From NCBI RefSeq assembly GCF_035668035.1, contig NZ_JAYMYJ010000094.1:1-64000 (forward strand): a stretch of 64,000 nucleotides of DNA, given 5' to 3'. Below are positions 16,928 through 25,290 of this stretch, in pieces (positions within the stretch are counted from its first letter, which is position 1; the number at the start of each line of letters is the position of its first letter). The DNA is from Thiothrix phosphatis. GTDB taxonomy: Bacteria > Pseudomonadota > Gammaproteobacteria > Thiotrichales > Thiotrichaceae. The position numbers and the translations under genes were made by a program. Below the pieces are notes generated by a model that made no database searches, was not told the DNA's origin, and saw only the letters and a list, made by a program, of their open reading frames with translations.

Positions 16928-17986
16928 ATGTTGCCCAAAGTTTTTGTTGTCGGCCTGATTGCCGGTGTTGCTGTCGCCATTAGCCCCGCCTTTGGGGAGG
17001 ATGACCCGACGGTGGTGGAAAAAGTCATCGTTTACAACTGGGAAAATTATATCCCCGATGGTGTGTTGGAGGATTTCACCCGTGAAACCGGGGTCAAGGT
17101 CCAGTACTCCACCTTCGATAATAATGAGGTCATGTACGCCCGCCTGAAGTTGTTGAAAGGGCGGGGGTACGATGTTTTGGTCCCGTCCGTCAATCTCGTG
17201 GGCAGGATGGGTGACGAAGGTTTGTTGCAACCGTTGCAGAAAGACAAACTGGACAATCTCAAATACCTGGATCCGGATTTGCTGAACCGGTCTTATGATC
17301 CTGAAAATAAATTCAGCATCCCTTATCTGTGGGGCAGTACGGGCATCGGCGTCAACACGGCTAAAGTGAAGGTGTCAACGATCAAGAAATGGGAAGATTT
17401 ATGGGACAACCAATGGCGCGGCAAGCTGTTGCTGACCGACGATATGGGGGAGGTGTTTGCGATAGCGCTGAAGGTGACGGGGCATTCCATCAACACCACT
17501 GACCCGGAAGAAATTAAGGATGCTTATGATAAGTTGCATAAGCTGATGCCGAACGTCAAAGTCATCACCAGCGACCCACGCCCGGATTTCCTGTCCGACA
17601 AGGTTGAGCTGGGGATTACCTGGAACGGCGAGATGGCGGTGCTCCAGGAAAAAAATCCTGCATTCCAGTATATCTACCCGGCGGATGGGGCCAGTTTCTG
17701 GATCGACAGTTTTGTCATCCCGGCGCGGGCTGACAATGTGGACAATGCCCATAAGTTCATCAATTACATGATGCGCCCGGAGGTGGCGGCGCGGTGCGTC
17801 AAGGATCTTGGCTACGCCACGGCCAACCTGAAAGGCAAGTCATTGCTGGATGCAAGCTTGCGCAACAACCCGGTGATTTTCCCCCCCGCTGGGCTGCCAT
17901 CCAGTACGGAATTTCGGATGGATGTCGGGCGTGAGGCGTTTGACCTTTACCAGTTGTATTGGAATAAATTGAAAGCGGACGAATAA
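16928..17986 (+). CDS. PotD-like polyamine-type periplasmic binding protein, orphan
   Basis: A 352-residue secreted protein with a signal peptide (about residues 1-23, ending AFG). The mature part follows the spermidine/putrescine-binding family: VYNWENYIPDGVLEDF, the VQYSTFDNNEVMYARL segment, YDVLVPS, PYLWGSTGIGVN, LTDDMGEVFAIAL and INYMMRPEVAA. Length agrees with PotD (about 350). No potABC genes are nearby, so it is another binding protein without a transporter in this block. It probably shares a transcript with the DUF697 gene. Confidence 0.88.
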   Translation: MLPKVFVVGLIAGVAVAISPAFGEDDPTVVEKVIVYNWENYIPDGVLEDFTRETGVKVQYSTFDNNEVMYARLKLLKGRGYDVLVPSVNLVGRMGDEGLLQPLQKDKLDNLKYLDPDLLNRSYDPENKFSIPYLWGSTGIGVNTAKVKVSTIKKWEDLWDNQWRGKLLLTDDMGEVFAIALKVTGHSINTTDPEEIKDAYDKLHKLMPNVKVITSDPRPDFLSDKVELGITWNGEMAVLQEKNPAFQYIYPADGASFWIDSFVIPARADNVDNAHKFINYMMRPEVAARCVKDLGYATANLKGKSLLDASLRNNPVIFPPAGLPSSTEFRMDVGREAFDLYQLYWNKLKADE

Positions 17987-18010
17987 AAGCCCGGAGTTCG
18001 GCGGTGCGGC

Positions 18011-18691
18011 TTATTCCCGCTGGCCGAAAATCGCCGTGCCGATCCGCACCAGTGTGGCACCTTCCGCTATTGCCGCCTCCATATCGTCAGTCATGCCCAT
18101 TGACAGCGTGTCCAGGGCGAATCCCTGTGCAACCAAGTTTTCCTGCAATGCCCGCACCTGGGCAAATGCCGCGCGCTGATGGTCGAAATCGCCACCGGGG
18201 GCGGGGATTGCCATCAGCCCACGCAGCTTCAGGCCGGGCAACCCCATGACCTGCGCCGCCAATTCCGGCAAGGCGTTGGGCAGCACGCCGGACTTGCTGG
18301 CTTCCGCGCTGATGTTTACTTGCAGGCAGACATTGATGTCGGGTGCGTCGGCAGGTTTTTGCCCGCTGAGGCGTTGGGCGACCTTGAGGCGGTCGAGTGA
18401 ATGCACCCAGCGGGCGGTGGTGGCGATCAGGTGGGTTTTGTTGGACTGGATCGGGCCGATGAAATGCCATTCGATGCCGTTGCCCACCAGTTCGGCGGCT
18501 TTTTCCGCCAGTTCCTGGGCGTAGCTTTCGCCGAACAGGGTGTGGCCGCCAGCCAGTGCTTCCCGGATGGCGGCGGCGGGATGTTTCTTGCTGACTGCCA
18601 GCAGGCGCACACTGCCGGACACGCGCCCGAACCGTTGTTCTGCGGCCCGGATGCGCTCGCCGATTGTCTGGAGATTGTCACGGATCGTCAT
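18011..18691 (-). CDS. yggS: YggS-family PLP homeostasis protein
   Basis: A 226-residue single-domain alanine-racemase-fold protein. The PLP lysine is K35 in LLAVSK; other family segments are FGESYAQE, WHFIGPIQSNK, VHSLDRLK, GLMAIPAPG and LSMGMTDDMEAAI. YggS/PLPHP binds pyridoxal phosphate and buffers its level rather than catalysing a reaction. It lies immediately upstream of and divergent from pilT, the same arrangement as in pseudomonads and many gammaproteobacteria. Confidence 0.95.
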   Translation of the reverse strand: MTIRDNLQTIGERIRAAEQRFGRVSGSVRLLAVSKKHPAAAIREALAGGHTLFGESYAQELAEKAAELVGNGIEWHFIGPIQSNKTHLIATTARWVHSLDRLKVAQRLSGQKPADAPDINVCLQVNISAEASKSGVLPNALPELAAQVMGLPGLKLRGLMAIPAPGGDFDHQRAAFAQVRALQENLVAQGFALDTLSMGMTDDMEAAIAEGATLVRIGTAIFGQRE

Positions 18692-18749
18692 GGCTTGTGT
18701 TACTTTTTCCCTTAATTTAAATAACAGCTGTCACTGCATAATAACAAAA

Positions 18750-19784
18750 ATGGACATTACCCAACTGCTTGCCTTTGGCGTCAAGAATAATGCTTCCGAC
18801 CTGCATCTGTCGGGCGGGATGCCACCCATGATCCGTGTCGATGGTGAAATGCGCAAGATCAACCTGCCGGTGCTGGACCACAAACAGGTGCATGCGCTGG
18901 TCTACGACATCATGAACGACCATCAGCGCAAATCCTATGAGGAATATTGGGAATGCGATTTTTCGTTTGAAATTCCCGGCGTGGCGCGTTTCCGTGTGAA
19001 TGCCTTCAACCAGAACCGGGGCGCGGGCGCGGTGTTCCGCACCATCCCCAGCAAGGTGCTGACACTGGATCAGTTGAATGCGCCGCCCATTTTCCGCAAG
19101 ATTTCCGAAAATCCGCGCGGGCTGGTGCTGGTGACCGGGCCGACCGGCTCCGGCAAGTCGACCACGTTGGCGGCGATGATCGACTATAAGAACGACACCG
19201 ATTACGGGCATATCCTCACCATCGAAGACCCGATCGAATTCGTCCACGAAAGCAAGAAAAGCCTGGTCAACCAGCGTGAAGTCCACCGTGACACCCGAGG
19301 GTTTGAGGCGGCCTTGCGCTCCGCCCTGCGTGAAGACCCGGACACCATCCTGGTGGGGGAAATGCGTGACCTGGAAACCATCCGGCTGGCGTTGACCGCA
19401 GCGGAAACCGGCCATCTGGTGTTCGGCACCCTGCACACCACCTCCGCGCCCAAGACCATCGACCGTATCGTCGACGTGTTCCCGGCGGCGGAAAAGGAAA
19501 TGGTGCGGGCGATGCTGTCCGAATCCCTGCAAGCCGTCATTTCCCAGACCCTGCTGAAGAAGAAGGGCGGTGGCCGGGTGGCGGCGCACGAAATCCTCAT
19601 CGGCACCCGCGCCATCCGCAACCTGATCCGCGAAAACAAGATTGCGCAAATGCGTTCCTCCATCCAGACCGGGCAGGGGGATGGCATGCAGACCCTCGAC
19701 CAGTCGCTGAAAAACCTGGTGATGAAGGGGCAGGTGGACCGTGAAACCGCCCGCCGCAAGGCCGATAACCCTGACGCCATATGA
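18750..19784 (+). CDS. pilT: twitching motility retraction ATPase PilT
   Basis: A 344-residue hexameric ATPase that drives type IV pilus retraction. Visible motifs: Walker A GPTGSGKST, Asp box EDPIEFVHESKK, Walker B region DTILVGEMRDLET, His box ETGHLVFGTLHT and the C-terminal AIRNLIRE motif needed for retraction in PilT. The ATG at 18750 gives the canonical MDITQLLAF start; there is no clear ribosome site before it. A longer upstream frame is the antisense of yggS. Confidence 0.97.
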   Translation: MDITQLLAFGVKNNASDLHLSGGMPPMIRVDGEMRKINLPVLDHKQVHALVYDIMNDHQRKSYEEYWECDFSFEIPGVARFRVNAFNQNRGAGAVFRTIPSKVLTLDQLNAPPIFRKISENPRGLVLVTGPTGSGKSTTLAAMIDYKNDTDYGHILTIEDPIEFVHESKKSLVNQREVHRDTRGFEAALRSALREDPDTILVGEMRDLETIRLALTAAETGHLVFGTLHTTSAPKTIDRIVDVFPAAEKEMVRAMLSESLQAVISQTLLKKKGGGRVAAHEILIGTRAIRNLIRENKIAQMRSSIQTGQGDGMQTLDQSLKNLVMKGQVDRETARRKADNPDAI

Positions 19785-19802
19785 TAACCCCCCATCCCCA
19801 GC

Positions 19803-19826
19803 CCTCCCCCCGCAAGGGTGGAAGGG
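19803..19826. repeat. REP-like palindrome
   Basis: An imperfect hairpin of CCCTCCCCCC and GGGTGGAAGGG around a GCAA loop, preceded by CCCCCATCCCCAG, lies between pilT and pilU. A similar palindrome occurs at 41583-41602. The wording resembles the CCCTCTCCC-GCAA-GGGAGAGGG repeats scattered between genes in many proteobacteria. Confidence 0.45.
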
Positions 19827-19843
19827 AATGACAGGAGCTAACC

Positions 19844-20998
19844 ATGGATCGTGATTCCGCCGTCAGCTACGTGCACAAACTGCTGGCCGCCATGCTGGAA
19901 AAGAATGCATCCGACCTGTATATCACGGCGGATGCGGCCCCTTCCGCCAAGATCAACAGCGAACTGACGCCGCTGGCAGGGCAGCCGCTCAATGAACAGA
20001 GCGCCCGCATGCTGGTGCGCGCCATCATGAATGACCGTCAGCTCAAGCAGTTTGAGGAGGAGATGGAATGCAACTTTTCCATCAGCCTGCCGGGCAAGGC
20101 GCGTTTCCGTGTCAACGCCTTCACCCAGCGTGGCTGTTCCGGCATGGTGCTGCGCCATATCCCCAGCCACATTCCTGGCCTCAAGGATTTGGGGCTGCCG
20201 CCGGTGTTGCGCGACATCGTCATGACCAAGCGCGGGCTGGTGATCATGGTGGGCGCGACCGGCTCCGGCAAATCCACCACGCTGGCGTCGATGCTCGATT
20301 ATCGGAACGACAATTCAAAAGGCCATATCGTCACGATCGAAGACCCGATCGAATTCGTCCACCAGCACAAGGGCTGCCTGATCACCCAGCGTGAAATCGG
20401 CGTGGACACGTCCAGTTACGATGTCGCCATGAAAAATACCTTGCGGCAGGCGCCCGACGTGATCCTGCTGGGGGAAATCCGTGACCGCGAAACCATGGAT
20501 TACGCCGTCGCCTATGCCGAAACTGGCCATCTGTGCCTTTCCACCTTGCACGCCAACAGCTCCAACCAGGCGCTCGACCGCATCATCAACTTTTTCCCGG
20601 AAGAACGCCGTCCCCAGTTGTTGATGGATTTGTCGCTGAACCTGAAAGCGGTGGTGTCCCAGCGGCTGGTGCGAAAGGCCAAAGGGGACGGGCGTCTGCC
20701 TGCGGTGGAAGTGATGATCAACACGCCGCTGATGGCCGACCTGATCCTCAAGGGGGATGTGCCGGGCATGAAGGTGCTGACTTCCAAGTCGCGCGAACAG
20801 GGCATGCGGACGTTCGACCAGGCCTTGTTCGATTTGATCGAGACTCGCCAGATCACGGTGCAGGAAGGCTTGCGCCATGCCGACTCGCAAAATGACCTGC
20901 GCTTGCGCCTCAAACTGGAGAGCCGTTTCGCCAAAGAAAACGATTTCTTCAAGGGGCTGGACAATATGGCGATTGAACCAATGGAGACTGGGCGCTGA
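19844..20998 (+). CDS. pilU: PilU-type retraction ATPase
   Basis: A 384-residue PilT paralogue, longer at the C-terminus as usual for PilU. Motifs: Walker A GATGSGKST, EDPIEFVHQHKGC, DVILLGEIRDRET and ETGHLCLSTLHAN. It lacks the AIRNLIRE motif and instead has MADLILKGDV. It starts after a clear AGGAG site. PilU cooperates with PilT to increase retraction force. Order yggS/pilT/pilU is conserved. Confidence 0.93.
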   Translation: MDRDSAVSYVHKLLAAMLEKNASDLYITADAAPSAKINSELTPLAGQPLNEQSARMLVRAIMNDRQLKQFEEEMECNFSISLPGKARFRVNAFTQRGCSGMVLRHIPSHIPGLKDLGLPPVLRDIVMTKRGLVIMVGATGSGKSTTLASMLDYRNDNSKGHIVTIEDPIEFVHQHKGCLITQREIGVDTSSYDVAMKNTLRQAPDVILLGEIRDRETMDYAVAYAETGHLCLSTLHANSSNQALDRIINFFPEERRPQLLMDLSLNLKAVVSQRLVRKAKGDGRLPAVEVMINTPLMADLILKGDVPGMKVLTSKSREQGMRTFDQALFDLIETRQITVQEGLRHADSQNDLRLRLKLESRFAKENDFFKGLDNMAIEPMETGR

Positions 20999-22134
20999 TG
21001 ACTGTGACAATCACCGAAGCCGACCTGCGCATCACGCCGCTGCTGCACATGATGGTCAAACAACATGCCTCCGACTTGTATCTGACGACCGGGGCACACG
21101 CCGCCATCAAGATCCGGGGCAAGCTGAAACGGATCAGCCGTGAGCCGATGAAGCCGGGCAATATCCGTCAATTGGCGGAGGAAATCCTCTCCGCAACGGA
21201 AATCGAATCCTTCTTTGCCGACCGTGAGCTCAACAAGGGGTTTTCGTTGCAGGGGATTGGCCGTTTCCGGATGAATTTCTATTTCCAGCGCGGCGAGGTG
21301 TCCATGGTCATCCGCCACATCCGCTCCGATATCCGTTCACCAGAAGAGCTCAAGCTGCCGGAAGTGTTGAAAAAACTGGTGTCCAGCAAGGAAGGGTTAC
21401 TGCTGTTTGTTGGCTCCACCGGCTCCGGCAAATCCACCTCGATGGCTTCGCTGATCCAGTATCGCAACGAACGCCATTGCGGGCATATCCTGACCATTGA
21501 AGACCCGATTGAATACATGTTCCGGCATGGGCAATCCATCATCGGCCAGCGCGAGGTCGGGTTTGACACCCTGAGTTACGCCAACGCCATGCGGGAGGCC
21601 ATGCGTGAAGCGCCTGACATGATCATGATTGGGGAGGTGCGCGACACCGAAACCATGGAGGCGGTGCTGGGTTTCGCCGACACCGGCCATCTGGTGCTGT
21701 CCACCCTGCACGCCACCAATGTCATCCAGGCGCTGGAGCGCATCCTGTATCTGTTCCCCAATGAGAACAAGGGACGGGTGCTGATGGATTTGTCATTGAA
21801 CCTGCGCGGTATTGTTGCCCAGCGGCTGATTCCTGATGAGGAGGATGGCCTGCATCTGGCGGCTGAAGTCCTGATCAACACCCCTTACGTGACGGAGCTG
21901 ATCCGCAAAGGGCAGTTCGGCGAGCTAAAAGACATTATCGCCAAAGGGACTTCTGATGGCATGCAGACCTTCGATCAGGCGCTTTACAAGCTTTACACCA
22001 ATGGGCATGTCAGCAAGCAGGTGGCGCTGGAATATGCCGGGTCACGCAACGACCTCGAATGGCAGATCAATTTCGGCTCCAGCGAACAAAACGCCAGCGC
22101 TGTTTCTGCCACCGCTTTGCCCGAAGTCGCCTAG
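20998..22134 (+). CDS. third PilT/PilU-family ATPase
   Basis: A 378-residue paralogue whose ATG overlaps the pilU stop by one base. It keeps the ATPase core: Walker A GSTGSGKST, EDPIEYMFRHGQS, DMIMIGEVRDTET and DTGHLVLSTLHATN. It is closer to PilU-like than to PilT (no AIRNLIRE motif; VTELIRKGQFGELK instead). A third tandem copy is not part of the usual pilT-pilU pair and may tune retraction or serve another filament. The end overlaps convergent bioD by four bases. Confidence 0.9.
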   Translation: MTVTITEADLRITPLLHMMVKQHASDLYLTTGAHAAIKIRGKLKRISREPMKPGNIRQLAEEILSATEIESFFADRELNKGFSLQGIGRFRMNFYFQRGEVSMVIRHIRSDIRSPEELKLPEVLKKLVSSKEGLLLFVGSTGSGKSTSMASLIQYRNERHCGHILTIEDPIEYMFRHGQSIIGQREVGFDTLSYANAMREAMREAPDMIMIGEVRDTETMEAVLGFADTGHLVLSTLHATNVIQALERILYLFPNENKGRVLMDLSLNLRGIVAQRLIPDEEDGLHLAAEVLINTPYVTELIRKGQFGELKDIIAKGTSDGMQTFDQALYKLYTNGHVSKQVALEYAGSRNDLEWQINFGSSEQNASAVSATALPEVA

Positions 22135-22814
22135 TGGAAAGGGTACCTCAGGGTGGGTGCATTCAGGTGGGCGCGCAGGTCGCTGAGATTGTCCATTCCC
22201 TCCGGCGTAGGATGGCGTGTGTTGAGGATGACCCCAGCCAGCCGCAGCCCTTTCTGCCTGACGGCGTCAGCCACCAGCAGCGTGTGGTTGAGGCAGCCCA
22301 GTTTGTCTTCCGCCACCACCACGACGGGCAACCCTAGGGTTTGCGCCAAATCTGCGTTGAGCCCGTCATGCGTGATGGGGGAATAGAAACCACCAGCGCC
22401 TTCCACATACAGGTATTGGTTGTCTTTCAGTTTGATCGGACAAGTTGCGGCTATATCCAGCATTTTCAGGGTTTTGCCCTCTAGGGCTGCGGCTCGGGGT
22501 GGGGAAAGGGCTGCCTTAAAATGGTTTGGGCACACGCTGTCGAGCACCGGTATCGAGCCGCTGACGCCTACCGGCAATCCGGCAGCGTTGGCCAGTTGCC
22601 ACGCGTCCGTTTGGCTGATGTCTTCCGCCCAGCCTGATTCCACTGGCTTGCGCGGGATGACCTCACGTCCCAACACGCGCAGGATTTGGATCAATTGGAC
22701 GCCGATCCGGGTTTTGCCCACGCCAGTATCCGTTCCTGTAACGAATACGCCTTGCGCATTGCCGATTCCGGAATGCTCAAGCCAATGCGCAAGTGTGGAA
22801 ATGATCATACCCAT
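22131..22814 (-). CDS. bioD: dethiobiotin synthetase
   Basis: A 227-residue P-loop enzyme that carboxylates diaminopelargonic acid to dethiobiotin with ATP in biotin synthesis. Motifs: P-loop GTDTGVGKT (about residues 27-35), PVESG, VEGAGGFYSPI and VVAEDKLGCLNH. Other bio genes are not adjacent, so the locus is split. Two possible ATG starts, six bases apart, exist at 22814 and 22808. Confidence 0.93.
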   Translation of the reverse strand: MGMIISTLAHWLEHSGIGNAQGVFVTGTDTGVGKTRIGVQLIQILRVLGREVIPRKPVESGWAEDISQTDAWQLANAAGLPVGVSGSIPVLDSVCPNHFKAALSPPRAAALEGKTLKMLDIAATCPIKLKDNQYLYVEGAGGFYSPITHDGLNADLAQTLGLPVVVVAEDKLGCLNHTLLVADAVRQKGLRLAGVILNTRHPTPEGMDNLSDLRAHLNAPTLRYPFH

Positions 22815-22851
22815 GGGAATTTCCTTTGTTACCTTTTGATACTTTATTATG

Positions 22852-22870
22852 GCTGATGATAATCATTACA
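22852..22870. promoter_or_regulatory. Fur-box-like palindrome upstream of bioD
   Basis: The 19 bases centred on 22861 match the Fur consensus (GATAATGATAATCATTATC) at 15 positions, with the core ATGATAATCATTA intact. It lies about 38 bp upstream of the bioD start. Iron control of bioD is not standard, so the site may be fortuitous or act on a neighbour. Confidence 0.4.
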
Positions 22871-23289
22871 TCATGCAAAGCATGACGAAGAAAAATCAAT
22901 TAAAAAGTATTGAATTATATTTAACTTTGAGTTGAAAGTGAATGATAAATGACCATTTGAAGGGGTTTGCACTTGTCATTTCTATCTGCATTCTTCCCGC
23001 GCCTGCTGTTTCGAGCCAAGACTGTGCTGTCAATTGGGTTGCTTGTCAGTGATTGATTTTGCAAAGGATCTCAATAAATGGCGGAATAGTGGGGGCAAAT
23101 ACGGCAGTTTACCTGCTTGGGCGTAACGTATTCGTGTTACTTCCAGCATACAGATATTATGATAAATTAATTTAATATAAGATGAACCTGGTTGATTGAT
23201 GATGCGTCTCAGAAACTGACAGCTAAAAAAGTCTGGTTTTTCGTCAAAACCGGCAAAAAAATCTTGCAATGACTTGCGTGGTAAAAACT
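22871..23289. other. AT-rich intergenic region with one tiny ORF
   Basis: The spacer between bioD and the Lcl-domain gene is much more AT-rich than the surroundings. Apart from the 36-codon frame at 22942-23052 I see no gene, tRNA or strong hairpin. A weak 79-codon frame on the minus strand is not convincing. Confidence 0.6.
22942..23052 (+). pseudogene. 36-residue signal-peptide ORF, possible remnant of an Lcl-type gene
   Basis: ATG at 22942 opens a 36-codon frame coding for a short positive N-terminus, a hydrophobic stretch ending in Ala-Val-Ser-Ser and then QDCAVNW before the stop at 23050. The mature start resembles QNCNINLA of the secreted Lcl protein just downstream. It may be the truncated start of a duplicated relative, or an independent small secreted peptide. 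Evidence is slight. Confidence 0.35.
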
Positions 23290-23805
23290 ATGAAAAAGAA
23301 GGTGTTTTTCGCTCTCACCCTGAGCAGTGGCCTGCTCGTCTGCGCTGATTGGGCTATGGCGCAAAACTGTAATATCAATCTGGCGCTAACGACCCCATCC
23401 CAGCGTTTCGTCGATCATGCAAATGGCGTCGTGACGGATACCCACACTGGATTAATGTGGAAAAAATGCCTGGAAGGGCAGGAAGGCGGCAATTGTTTTG
23501 GCCATCCTAGCTTGGCACCTTGGGAATTGGCCGCCAGCTATGCGCAGCACGCCAACACCGGCAGGTTTGCCGGTTATTCCGACTGGCGTTTGCCGACGCT
23601 TGATGAATTGGAAAGCATTGTGGAAACCAGCTGCCAGGAGCCGAGCGTCAACTTACAGGTGTTCCCCCGCACCCCCGCCGCAGGTTTGTGGTCAGGCAAC
23701 CAAGCCGACCCGCTGGCCTGGAGCCTGGATTTCAGCAAGGGCCGTGCGTTTCAGAACCTCAAAGTTGGCGGCAAGTATGTCCGTCTGGTGCGCAATTCAC
23801 GGTGA
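23290..23805 (+). CDS. secreted Lcl/DUF1566 domain protein
   Basis: With the ATG at 23290 the protein has 171 residues: signal peptide (MKKK, hydrophobic core, cleavage near AMA-Q) and one Lcl C-terminal (DUF1566) domain, recognisable from VVTDTHTGLMWKKC, YSDWRLPTLDELESIV, LWSG and the final YVRLVR. Four Cys residues could form disulfides. Such domains occur in surface proteins, some of them adhesins. An ATG seven codons upstream is possible but gives a less typical signal. It runs nine bases into the convergent NuoM-like gene. Confidence 0.8.
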   Translation: MKKKVFFALTLSSGLLVCADWAMAQNCNINLALTTPSQRFVDHANGVVTDTHTGLMWKKCLEGQEGGNCFGHPSLAPWELAASYAQHANTGRFAGYSDWRLPTLDELESIVETSCQEPSVNLQVFPRTPAAGLWSGNQADPLAWSLDFSKGRAFQNLKVGGKYVRLVRNSR

Positions 23806-25290
23806 CGCTTTCACCGGCTGCATCAGGCTTACCCAATACTGGCTGCTGGTTTCGGTCATATCCAGTATCCCCTGCGGATAGAAGCCGAACGCCAGCACCA
23901 GTATCACGATCAGCAGCAGGATGCCCATTTCCCGCCGCTTCAGGTCAGGGGCGTCACGGATAATGTCGTGGCGCGCCTCGCCGAGAAACGCCTTGCGGTA
24001 GAAACTGAGGAAATACGCCGCGCTCAAAATCACCACGAACAGCACCACCAGCCCTGCGCCGGTATGGGTTTCCAGCACACTGACAATCAGCAGGAATTCC
24101 GCCGGGAAACCGCTGGTGGTGGGCATGCCGATACTCGCCAGCCCCAGGAAAAAGAACAGCGCCGCCAGCAATGGCATGGACTTCGCCACCCCGCCCAAGC
24201 TGAGGATTTCAGTCGAGCCGATGCGCTGGTGCAGGAAGCCAGTGATCAGGAACAGCCCCCCCGCCACCAGTGTGAAATTCAGCAACTGGAACACCGCGCC
24301 CTGGATTCCCTGCTGGCTCAACGCCGCAATCCCCAGCACCACCAGCCCGACGTGGCTGAGGGAGGAAAACGCCAGCATCCGCCGCAAGCTGGTCTGGCTC
24401 AGGGCCGTCACCGCGCCATACAGCACGCCGATCATGCCCAGCCCCACCAGCACCCAGCGGAAATCTTGTGCCGCCTCCGGTGCCAGCGGCAGGGCGAAAC
24501 GCAGCAAGCCATAAGCGCCGACTTTCAGGCCGGTCAGGAGCGCCGCCGTTGTCGCCGGGCCTTCCTGGGCCACCACCGGCAGCCAGGTATGCAGCGGGAA
24601 CAGGGGCGTTTTCACCCCGAAACCTACCAGCAGCAGGAAAAACACCGTCACCTGCACACCGTAGTCCCGGCTATCCTGCAACAGCTCAACGTAGGAAAAA
24701 CTTAGCCCGCCTGGATGGTGGATCGCCAGCACCACAAACCCGACCAGCAATGGCAACCCGCCCGCCAGCATGAACAGGCTGTATTTCACCCCGGCGTAAC
24801 GCCGGTTGGCCCCGCTGCCCCACAGGCTGATGAGGAAAAACAGCGGCGCCAGGGTCAGCTCCCAGAACAGGAAGAACAGGATGGTGTCCAGCGCGGTGAA
24901 GATGCCCATCATGGCGCATTCCAGCACCAGCAGCAGCGCGAAATACAGGCGCGGCAAGGTGCGGATCGCATTCCACGACGCCAGGATCACGCCGATGAAC
25001 AGCAAGGCGGTGAACGGCAGGAACAGCACCGACAGGCCATCGATCCCCAGCCGGTAGGCGACGCCCAGATCCGGCATCCAGGGTGTCGTCTCCACAAACT
25101 GGAAACCGGGGTCGCGCGGATTGAAGCCGACCGTCACCACCAGCGCCAGCGCCAGCGCCAGGATGGCGGTCGTCAACGCCGCCCAGCGCGCCTCCTTGCC
25201 CGGAAACAACGCCGTCAGCACCGCGCCCAGCGGCAGCATCAACAGCAGCAGGCTCAACCATGGGAAGTCCATGCCAGTCAGGTTGCTCAT
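23797..25290 (-). CDS. NuoM-like antiporter subunit, last gene of the inorganic-carbon operon
   Basis: A 497-residue polytopic protein of the complex I ND4/NuoM antiporter family with about 14 helices. It keeps the canonical proton-channel residues: Glu in FLFWELTLAPLFFLI and Lys in GFGVKTPLFPLHTWLP. It starts by a one-base overlap with the preceding NuoM-like gene. In this operon, next to DabA, it is more likely to drive bicarbonate accumulation by a cation gradient than to belong to complex I, since none of the peripheral nuo genes is present. Confidence 0.88.
   Translation of the reverse strand: MSNLTGMDFPWLSLLLLMLPLGAVLTALFPGKEARWAALTTAILALALALVVTVGFNPRDPGFQFVETTPWMPDLGVAYRLGIDGLSVLFLPFTALLFIGVILASWNAIRTLPRLYFALLLVLECAMMGIFTALDTILFFLFWELTLAPLFFLISLWGSGANRRYAGVKYSLFMLAGGLPLLVGFVVLAIHHPGGLSFSYVELLQDSRDYGVQVTVFFLLLVGFGVKTPLFPLHTWLPVVAQEGPATTAALLTGLKVGAYGLLRFALPLAPEAAQDFRWVLVGLGMIGVLYGAVTALSQTSLRRMLAFSSLSHVGLVVLGIAALSQQGIQGAVFQLLNFTLVAGGLFLITGFLHQRIGSTEILSLGGVAKSMPLLAALFFFLGLASIGMPTTSGFPAEFLLIVSVLETHTGAGLVVLFVVILSAAYFLSFYRKAFLGEARHDIIRDAPDLKRREMGILLLIVILVLAFGFYPQGILDMTETSSQYWVSLMQPVKASP

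Noticed and set aside
342..17986. Magnetosome island
   Set aside because: Only the actin resembles a magnetosome gene; mamA, B, E, I, L, M, O, P and Q are absent.
23030..23269. 79-codon minus-strand frame in the AT-rich gap
   Set aside because: No ribosome site, no family resemblance and unlikely composition.
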